Assembly (NCBI GenBank): GCA_947625365.1
Contig: CANQNZ010000039.1
Coordinates: forward strand, 1-10,262
Length of the DNA stretch: 10,262 bases
Origin: an uncultured Bacilli bacterium
GTDB lineage: Bacteria; Bacillota_I; Bacilli_A; RF39; UBA660
Direction: 5' to 3'
Numbering within the stretch: position 1 is the stretch's first letter; each line of letters starts with the position of its first letter. Below are positions 5,646 through 10,262 of this stretch, in pieces. The notes under the pieces were generated by a model that saw only the letters and a program-made list of their open reading frames with translations, was not told the DNA's origin and did no database searches. The position numbers and the translations under genes are program-made.

Positions 5646-6152
5646 ATGTTAAATGTAGTTTTATTTGAACCAGAAATACCGGGAAATACGGGGAATATTA
5701 TGCGAACTTGTGTAGCTACTAATACGCGTTTGCATTTAATTAAGCCTTTAGGTTTTTCTTTAGAAGAAAAATATATTAAAAGAAGTGGTGTAAATTATAT
5801 AGATAAATGTGAGTATACCGTTTATGAAAACATTGAAGAATTTTTTGCTAAAAATAAAGGAACTTATTATTTTTTAACTAGGTATGGGCATAAGCCTCAT
5901 ACAACATTTGATTATAGCAATAAAAAAGAAAATATATACTTTATTTTCGGTAAAGAGTCCACAGGCATTCCTAAAGAAATTTTAAAGCCTTATCTTAATT
6001 ATTGCATGCGCATTCCTATGACTAATAAAGTAAGAGCTTTAAATTTATCAAATAGTGTAGCGATTATGGTATATGAGGCATTACGTCAGCAAGATTATCC
6101 TGATTTATTTAAAGAAGAACCTCATAAAAGTAAGAATTATTTAGAAGAATAA
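5646..6152 (+). CDS. trmL: tRNA (cytidine/uridine(34)-2'-O)-methyltransferase TrmL
   Basis: A SPOUT-family methyltransferase that uses S-adenosylmethionine to methylate the 2'-hydroxyl of the wobble base (position 34), in E. coli of the leucine tRNAs. At 168 residues it is close to the usual length. All three knotted-domain motifs are visible: PEIPGNTGNIMRT at 9-21, with the Arg and Asn residues expected in motif 1; FGKESTGIP at 101-109; and the C-terminal IPMTNKVRALNLSNS (123-137), which forms the trefoil knot and cofactor pocket. AGGGAG lies seven bases before the ATG. It appears to be transcribed together with the thioredoxin-fold gene and ends at a terminator. The functional link between the pair is probably only positional. 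Confidence 0.95.
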   Translation: MLNVVLFEPEIPGNTGNIMRTCVATNTRLHLIKPLGFSLEEKYIKRSGVNYIDKCEYTVYENIEEFFAKNKGTYYFLTRYGHKPHTTFDYSNKKENIYFIFGKESTGIPKEILKPYLNYCMRIPMTNKVRALNLSNSVAIMVYEALRQQDYPDLFKEEPHKSKNYLEE

Positions 6153-6156
6153 AATT

Positions 6157-6188
6157 AATGTAAATAAAAGGTAAATTTACATTTTTTT
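6157..6188 (+). terminator. Intrinsic terminator after trmL
   Basis: AATGTAAAT (6157-6165) pairs perfectly with ATTTACATT (6175-6183) around a nine-base loop, followed by T at 6184-6188. The stem is AT-rich but has a good T-run. Confidence 0.7.
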
Positions 6189-6208
6189 GTTTATTATGAT
6201 TTAAAAGC

Positions 6209-6217
6209 TGTTATACT
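6209..6217 (+). promoter_or_regulatory. Extended -10 promoter of the seven-helix protein
   Basis: TGTTATACT is a near-consensus extended -10. The predicted start near 6224 falls directly at the SD (GGTGAGG, 6225-6231), giving a leader of about 12 bases before the GTG start. Confidence 0.5.
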
Positions 6218-6235
6218 AATAATAGGTGAGGAAGC

Positions 6236-6997
6236 GTGAAAAAAATAAAATTTAAGATACCACCATTAAATAATTTATTTTATTTAATTATTTATTTAGT
6301 TGTGTTAGTTTTACCATTATCAATTGTAGCTATATGTAGTTATTTTATTCCAGCTTTAAATCATTTTGCTTTTAAAACTTATTATAGTTATTATGGAGGG
6401 TTTTCTTTAGGGTTAACTTCAATATTTATGTTATTATTAACCCATATATATTTAAAGACTAATTTTAAAGAAAGTAATAAGGCTATAGATAAGGCATATC
6501 TTCTTAAAACCAATTTAATATTTATTATTTTTCATGTTATTTTTACAATTATTGGTAGTCTATTAAATTATTTTCAAATTAATAATTACTTTATTTATGC
6601 TTTATATTTATTTTATCCTTTAATCTATTTTTGTTTGATATTATTTGGTGACTATGAAAAATTAAATCGTAAAAATGTTATAACCATATTATTAAGTATT
6701 TATCTTTTATGGTATTTATTAGTACCACTATTAAGTTTTATCGCTGGGAATAAAGTGGCTATATTAGGGACAGTAAGTGGTATTAAATCGCTTTTATATT
6801 CTTTGCTATATAATTATTTAAGATTTGCTTTATTAGTTATGCCATTTATAGTTTTAGCTTTAAATAAAATGACTAATGAAAAAAAGCCAAAGTCTTTAGT
6901 AAATATCTTTAATTTTTCTATAAAAAAACTAGCGATAATTGCTATTATCCTAGTAGTAATTGGCTTTAGTGTAATTTTAGTGTTAAGTAGATTTTAA
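6236..6997 (+). CDS. Seven-helix integral membrane protein of unknown function
   Basis: A 253-residue protein with a short basic N-terminus and about seven hydrophobic helices, near residues 12-36, 53-73, 91-111, 118-138, 149-170, 186-208 and 231-250. Loops are short. The longest is a Lys/Asn-rich stretch at 210-230, and an FGDYEKLNRK loop at 137-146 is the only strongly charged one between helices 4 and 5. I recognise no transporter, protease or enzyme motif, and no family. Translation starts at GTG, chosen because GGTGAGG lies four bases upstream and no in-frame ATG fits. It has its own promoter and terminator, so it looks like a single-gene unit. Composition matches its neighbours, giving no sign of recent transfer. 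It is convergent with another unidentified gene. Confidence 0.75.
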   Translation: MKKIKFKIPPLNNLFYLIIYLVVLVLPLSIVAICSYFIPALNHFAFKTYYSYYGGFSLGLTSIFMLLLTHIYLKTNFKESNKAIDKAYLLKTNLIFIIFHVIFTIIGSLLNYFQINNYFIYALYLFYPLIYFCLILFGDYEKLNRKNVITILLSIYLLWYLLVPLLSFIAGNKVAILGTVSGIKSLLYSLLYNYLRFALLVMPFIVLALNKMTNEKKPKSLVNIFNFSIKKLAIIAIILVVIGFSVILVLSRF

Positions 6998-7019
6998 GCA
7001 TTTTAAGAATGCTTTTTTT
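6996..7019 (+). terminator. Intrinsic terminator between convergent genes
   Basis: AAGCATT (6996-7002) pairs with AATGCTT (7008-7014) around TTAAG, followed by T to 7019. It overlaps the stop codon of the plus-strand gene, and the stop codon of the minus-strand gene (7005-7003) lies in its loop. On the minus strand no T-run follows, so it serves mainly the plus-strand gene. Confidence 0.8.
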
Positions 7020-7707
7020 GATATTCGGTTTTAAATTGACGAATATAACTAATGGCTTTATCACATTGCTCTTTTTTATTTGGGCAACTTTCTTTTCGCA
7101 TTATAATTCTTTCAATATAGTTATCAGTATTTTGATAATAAGTATCTAACATATTATCAATATCTTCTTTTAAACAGTTTGTTAGAAAAGAGAAAGCATA
7201 TAAAATTTTATTACTAACTTCAAAACTATGAATAAAGTCCGTAAGTTTAGTTAAAATTTCCTGCGGAGAACATAAATTTATATTGTTAATAGTTTCCCAT
7301 TTTCTTTCGGTAATATAATTATTATATATAAAATTAATTTCATAATAACTTATTTGTATAAATAAGCTTTTATAAAAATTTTTATTTTTATCTTCAATAT
7401 GTACAACAAATTCACCAGCTAAATAGTTATTTTTATTATTAATAGCTTGAATAGATAATTTTATTTCTTCATCTTCTATTTCATAATTTGTTCTAGAGTC
7501 ATTTGCTGCTAAAGCAATAGTTAAGTCATTATTTTTAATCACAGCATAGTTTTGAAAATCAGTTTTTAAAATTCTTTTTGGGCCTATATAAGTTTGGCCT
7601 GTTAAGCTTAAAGGTTTATTATTAAATGTTAAATCAGTTATAGTTTTATCTTCTTGAATATCAAAATTATTATCATTTATAAATTTCCAAATTTTGTTGT
7701 TATTCAT
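7003..7707 (-). CDS. Hypothetical soluble protein, unrecognised
   Basis: A 234-residue protein with no signal peptide or membrane segment. The first 140 residues contain many short alternating hydrophobic/polar strands (for example 54-70, 81-90, 95-105 and 113-130), suggesting a beta-rich domain. From about 148 the sequence turns helical, with two to three amphipathic helices and a CPNKKEQC segment (208-215), whose two cysteines are too far apart for a typical zinc knuckle. It is rich in Asn, Ile and Lys, like the rest of this genome. GGGAGG lies nine bases before the ATG, with GAGGG closer, and an extended -10 sits just upstream. I cannot assign a family or function. It appears to be monocistronic and lies between two convergent or divergent units, with no context clue to its role. 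Confidence 0.72.
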   Translation of the reverse strand: MNNNKIWKFINDNNFDIQEDKTITDLTFNNKPLSLTGQTYIGPKRILKTDFQNYAVIKNNDLTIALAANDSRTNYEIEDEEIKLSIQAINNKNNYLAGEFVVHIEDKNKNFYKSLFIQISYYEINFIYNNYITERKWETINNINLCSPQEILTKLTDFIHSFEVSNKILYAFSFLTNCLKEDIDNMLDTYYQNTDNYIERIIMRKESCPNKKEQCDKAISYIRQFKTEYQKKHS

Positions 7708-7729
7708 TGCCCTCTACCTCCCTATTACC

Positions 7730-7738
7730 ATCTTAACA
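7730..7738 (-). promoter_or_regulatory. Extended -10 promoter of the 234-residue hypothetical gene
   Basis: On the minus strand this reads TGTTAAGAT, part of the 12-mer ATGTTAAGATGG that also occurs at 3229-3218. The predicted start (near 7723) falls at the GGGAGG ribosome binding site (7722-7717), again implying a very short leader. Confidence 0.5.
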
Positions 7739-7764
7739 TAAATAATTTTAAAATAAAATAAAAA

Positions 7765-7794
7765 TTGCCTAAAATTAGGATATTGTGTTATAAT
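7765..7794 (+). promoter_or_regulatory. Promoter of the rimP-nusA-infB operon
   Basis: TTGCCT (7765-7770) and a perfect TATAAT (7789-7794) are separated by 18 bases, and a TGn extension precedes the -10. It is the strongest promoter match in the window, in keeping with the constant, high expression expected of this operon. Confidence 0.75.
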
Positions 7795-7808
7795 ACTTTT
7801 AGCAGATG

Positions 7809-7833
7809 AAAGCGGGCAGAAAATCCTGCTTTT
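7809..7833 (+). promoter_or_regulatory. Leader hairpin of the rimP operon, possible attenuator
   Basis: AAAGCGGG (7809-7816) pairs with CCTGCTTT (7825-7832), including one G-T pair, around an eight-base loop, followed by a broken T-rich stretch (TATTATT). It begins about eight bases after the predicted transcription start. Its position and T-rich tail would suit a weak intrinsic terminator or NusA-responsive pause, but the T-run is interrupted, so attenuation is inference. Confidence 0.45.
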
Positions 7834-7855
7834 ATTATTGTAATAGAGGTGAGTT

Positions 7856-8122
7856 ATGGACGAATATTTACAAAAGTTAAAACAGGAAGTAGCCAAGGCT
7901 TTAGAACCTAAAAATATTATGGTTACAGATATTAATTTTCGGGAGGAAAAAAAGTATAAGTTTTTAACAATAGAATTAGATAAACTAGGGGGAATTGATT
8001 TAGATACAATTGTTGACGCAACAGATATAATTAATCCAATTGTTGATAAATATGATTTTATTGAAGATAGTTTTATTTTAGATGTAATAAGTAAGAAACA
8101 AGGAGATGGTAAAAGTGAATAA
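7856..8122 (+). CDS. rimP: Short RimP, ribosome maturation factor (N-terminal domain only)
   Basis: RimP assists maturation of the 30S ribosomal subunit. This copy has 88 residues, against about 150 in most bacteria. Residues 1-77 match the N-terminal alpha/beta domain, with the initial helix, the strand FLTIELDKLGGIDLDTIVDAT (36-56), where GIDLD is typical, and the strand FILDV (73-77), which normally continues into the conserved LEVSSPGLDRPL. Here the sequence becomes ISKKQGDGKSE and ends, so the C-terminal SH3-like domain is missing. No remnant of that domain fits between this stop and nusA, which overlaps it. The SD GAGGTGAG is correctly placed before the ATG. Identity rests on the fold pattern plus operon position, and is firm. 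Whether the shortened protein still binds the ribosome is unknown. Confidence 0.85.
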   Translation: MDEYLQKLKQEVAKALEPKNIMVTDINFREEKKYKFLTIELDKLGGIDLDTIVDATDIINPIVDKYDFIEDSFILDVISKKQGDGKSE

Positions 8123-9230
8123 TGAAGAATTTATAAAAGCAGTAGATTTTATTACTAAAGAAAAAGGAATATCAAAGGATATAGTTTTTGAAGCTATGGA
8201 ACAAGCTTTAGCAACTGCGTATAAGAAGAATTTTGATTCTAAAACTAATGTTAGAGTAGATATTAATAGAGAAACGGGAGATATTAAAGTATTTTCTTAT
8301 TTAGTAGTTGTCGAAGATTATATTGATGGGGAAGAAGTAGTTGATGAAGAAGGTAATGTTACTTATACTGAACCAGAAATTAATCCAGATGCGCAGATAT
8401 TATTAGAAGATGCTCAAAAAATTGTTCCAGATATAAAGATTGGTGAAACAATTGAAAAGGAAGTAACTCCTGCTGATTTTGGCCGTGTAGCGGCTAGTAC
8501 AGCCAAACAAGTGGTAACGCAAAAAATTAGAGAAGCAGAAAGAAATAGTATTATTGAAGAATTTTCTGATAAACAAGATGAACTTTTAGTAGGAATTTTA
8601 GCAATGGAAGATGCCAAAAATTACTATGTTGAACTAGGAAGAACAAGAGGCATTTTACCTAAAAGTGAAATGATACCAGGGGAAGAAGTAAAAATGGGTT
8701 CATCAATTAAGGTTTATGTAACTAAAGTAGAAGCCGGAACTAAAGGACCTTTAATTTTACTTTCTCGTAAGCATTATGGCTTTGTAAAAAGATTATTTGA
8801 AAGTGAAATACCTGAATTAGCAGAAGGAACAATAATGTTATATTCTGTAGCACGTGAAGCTGGAGTAAGAAGTAAAGTGGCCGTTTATTCGGAAAATCCT
8901 AATATTGACCCAATTGGGGCATGTATTGGCGAACGTGGTAGTCGAATAGGTAATATTTTAAAAGAATTAAATGGTGAAAAAGTAGATTTAGTTTTATATA
9001 GTAATGACCCGGCGGAATTTATTGCTAATGCTTTATCACCTGCTAAAAATGCTATAGTTAATATAACAGATGAAAAGAAAAAAGAAGCTTTAGCTATTCT
9101 TGATGATAATAATTTCTCTTTAGCTATTGGTAAAAAAGGTAATAATGTTAAATTAGCTAGTCGTTTAACTAAGTATAAAATAAGTGTTAAAACTTTAAAT
9201 CAAATAAATGAAGAAGGAAATCAAGATTAA
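8115..9230 (+). CDS. nusA: Transcription termination/antitermination factor NusA
   Basis: NusA binds RNA polymerase and nascent RNA to modulate pausing, termination and antitermination. From the GTG at 8115 the protein has 371 residues, the usual Firmicutes length without C-terminal acidic repeats. Domains in order: N-terminal polymerase-binding domain (about 1-130, opening with NNEEFIKAVDFITKEKGIS), S1 domain (about 150-217), KH1 with IGERGSRI (271-278), and KH2 with IGKKGNNVKLASRL (338-351). GTG 8115 is preferred to ATG 8106 because AAGGAG (8100-8105) lies nine bases before the GTG but touches the ATG; the start also gives the family's typical N-terminus. The first codons overlap the end of rimP and the stop overlaps the ylxR start, implying coupled translation. 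Confidence 0.95.
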   Translation: MNNEEFIKAVDFITKEKGISKDIVFEAMEQALATAYKKNFDSKTNVRVDINRETGDIKVFSYLVVVEDYIDGEEVVDEEGNVTYTEPEINPDAQILLEDAQKIVPDIKIGETIEKEVTPADFGRVAASTAKQVVTQKIREAERNSIIEEFSDKQDELLVGILAMEDAKNYYVELGRTRGILPKSEMIPGEEVKMGSSIKVYVTKVEAGTKGPLILLSRKHYGFVKRLFESEIPELAEGTIMLYSVAREAGVRSKVAVYSENPNIDPIGACIGERGSRIGNILKELNGEKVDLVLYSNDPAEFIANALSPAKNAIVNITDEKKKEALAILDDNNFSLAIGKKGNNVKLASRLTKYKISVKTLNQINEEGNQD

Positions 9231-9490
9231 TGAAAGTAAAAAAAATTCCCATGCGTATGTGTGTGGTAACTAGAGAAAAGTGGGAAAAAAAAGATTTAAT
9301 AAGAGTAGTAAGGACACCAGAAAAACAGGTGGTTATCGATACTACAGGGAAATTAAATGGTAAAGGAGCTTATTTAAAAAAAGATGTGGAAGTTATAAAT
9401 AAAGCTCGCCAGAGTAAAATATTAGATAAAGTATTAGAAATTAAAGTTGAAGATAGGATGTATGATGAATTAGTAAATTTAATAAAATAA
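9230..9490 (+). CDS. ylxR: YlxR, RNase P modulator family (DUF448)
   Basis: An 86-residue basic protein of the YlxR family, a nucleic-acid-binding protein that in some bacteria modulates RNase P and tRNA maturation. Family features are visible: KKIPMRMCVVTREK at 4-17, KKDLIRVVR (20-28), and the loop GKLNGKGAYL (40-49). The C-terminal part is helical and charged. It starts with an ATG overlapping the nusA stop (TAATG), and GAAGGA inside nusA supplies the SD. infB begins 16 bases after the stop; the L7Ae-like ylxQ gene that normally follows ylxR is absent. The length is normal and no residue appears lost. Confidence is high from motif and position. Confidence 0.92.
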   Translation: MKVKKIPMRMCVVTREKWEKKDLIRVVRTPEKQVVIDTTGKLNGKGAYLKKDVEVINKARQSKILDKVLEIKVEDRMYDELVNLIK

Positions 9491-9506
9491 GAAGGAGGAA
9501 TAAAAC

Positions 9507-10262
9507 ATGGATTACATGAGTGTTAAAGAATATGCCGATTCAATGAATTTATCAGTAGCAGAAGTATTAAAAAAATGTAAAGAAATGGGAATGAAAGCCC
9601 AGAGTGCTACAGATTATTTAGAAGAAGACGATGTTATAATTTTAGATAATGTCTTTAGTTTAATTAGTACAGAAAATGATACTTCTTTAGAAGAGGAAGA
9701 TGTTATCGACCAAGCTGTAGATGAGATAATGGAACTTTCCTCAGTGAAGCATGCGGTAGATGATAATGTGCGTAAACAAAAGCTAAAGAAGAAAGCTAAT
9801 GTTAATAATAAAGAAGAGTTTTTAAATAAACGTAAAGCTATGTATAAACATAAGTCTAAATTAAAAACTAATAATGAAAGTGAAGATGTTATTTTATACC
9901 ATGATGGTATGACTGTTGCTGATTTAGCTAATGAACTAAATGTTAGTGGGGCTCAGATAATTACTAAATTAATGACTTCAGGTTTGATGCTTACTTTAAA
10001 TCAAACAATCGACTATGAAAATGCGGAGATTGTTGCCTTAGAGTATAATAAAACTTTGAAAAAAGATTCGACTCGTGATTTGGCTAATTTTGAAGAATAT
10101 GAAGTAGTAGATGACGAAAAAGATTTAGTACAAAGACCACCAGTAGTTACAATTATGGGTCATGTTGATCATGGTAAGACAACGCTTTTAGATTATATTC
10201 GTTCTTCATCAGTGGTTGATACTGAGTTCGGAGGAATAACTCAACATATCGGGGCATATCAA
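9507..10262 (+). CDS. infB: Translation initiation factor IF-2, N-terminal 252 residues
   Basis: IF-2 is the GTPase that delivers initiator tRNA to the ribosome and promotes subunit joining. The window ends inside the gene, leaving 252 codons. A first IF2_N-type helical domain occupies about 4-50 (MSVKEYADSMNLSVAEVLKK). A charged, Lys-rich linker (90-127) leads to a second IF2_N domain at about 136-180 (GMTVADLANELNVSGAQII). The G domain begins with RPPVVTIMGHVDHGKTTL: the G1 loop GHVDHGKT is at 218-225. It extends to the switch I motif GGITQHIGAYQ at the window end. The SD GAAGGAGG is eight bases before ATG 9507; the alternative ATG at 9516 lies 17 bases from it and is disfavoured. Last seen gene of the operon. 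Confidence 0.96.
   Translation, partial: MDYMSVKEYADSMNLSVAEVLKKCKEMGMKAQSATDYLEEDDVIILDNVFSLISTENDTSLEEEDVIDQAVDEIMELSSVKHAVDDNVRKQKLKKKANVNNKEEFLNKRKAMYKHKSKLKTNNESEDVILYHDGMTVADLANELNVSGAQIITKLMTSGLMLTLNQTIDYENAEIVALEYNKTLKKDSTRDLANFEEYEVVDDEKDLVQRPPVVTIMGHVDHGKTTLLDYIRSSSVVDTEFGGITQHIGAYQ

Noticed and set aside
7714..7896. Minus-strand open frame across the rimP promoter
   Set aside because: It overlaps the promoter, leader and first codons of rimP on the other strand and has no supporting features.
8106..8114. nusA start at ATG 8106
   Set aside because: AAGGAG abuts this ATG with no spacer; GTG 8115 has a nine-base spacing and gives the family N-terminus.
8414..8617. Minus-strand open frame inside nusA
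   Set aside because: Antisense shadow of the S1-domain region of nusA.
1..10262. CRISPR array, tRNA/rRNA, transposase or phage genes
   Set aside because: No regularly spaced direct repeats, cloverleaf-like sequence or recognisable mobile-element protein was seen.

Overview
The window comes from a very AT-rich, Gram-positive-like bacterium with the standard code (Trp is TGG throughout; stops are TAA or TAG). A complete CotJ spore-coat set and a rimP-nusA-ylxR-infB operon point to Bacillota, probably an uncultured Bacilli/Mollicutes-like lineage. That placement is inferred from gene content and base composition; nothing here names a species.

Layout. 1-213 holds no gene but has several consecutive stem-loops, the last resembling an intrinsic terminator. 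214-2922 is a single-gene unit for a PMCA-type calcium P-type ATPase, with its own promoter, a hairpin covering its ribosome binding site, and a terminator. 2921-3193 (minus) is a small zinc-ribbon membrane protein, divergent from a CmpB-family (PF06541) membrane protein at 3289-3786. 3856-4871 is a cotJ operon: a natural CotJA-CotJB fusion translationally coupled to the manganese-catalase-like CotJC, closed by a terminator. 4879-5012 is a tiny gene that looks frameshifted. 5072-6188 pairs a cysteine-free, membrane-anchored thioredoxin-fold protein with the tRNA 2'-O-methyltransferase TrmL. 6209-7019 is an unidentified seven-helix membrane protein that converges on an unidentified 234-residue soluble protein on the minus strand (7003-7738).

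From 7765 to the window end runs the translation/transcription operon: a promoter, a leader hairpin, a shortened rimP, nusA, ylxR and the first 252 codons of infB. The order is conserved in Firmicutes, but ylxQ, usually found between ylxR and infB, is absent, and RimP consists of little more than its N-terminal domain.

Regulation visible in the sequence: most transcription units have extended -10 elements (TGnTAtAAT-like) placed so close to the Shine-Dalgarno that leaders would be very short. The Ca-ATPase and cotJ Shine-Dalgarno sequences lie within inverted repeats that could mask them. Most of the window is ordinary core and sporulation-related genome. The items most worth a second look are the CotJA-CotJB fusion, the one-domain RimP, the frameshifted small ORF and the two masked ribosome binding sites. 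I see no evidence of a new defence system, mobile island or CRISPR array.
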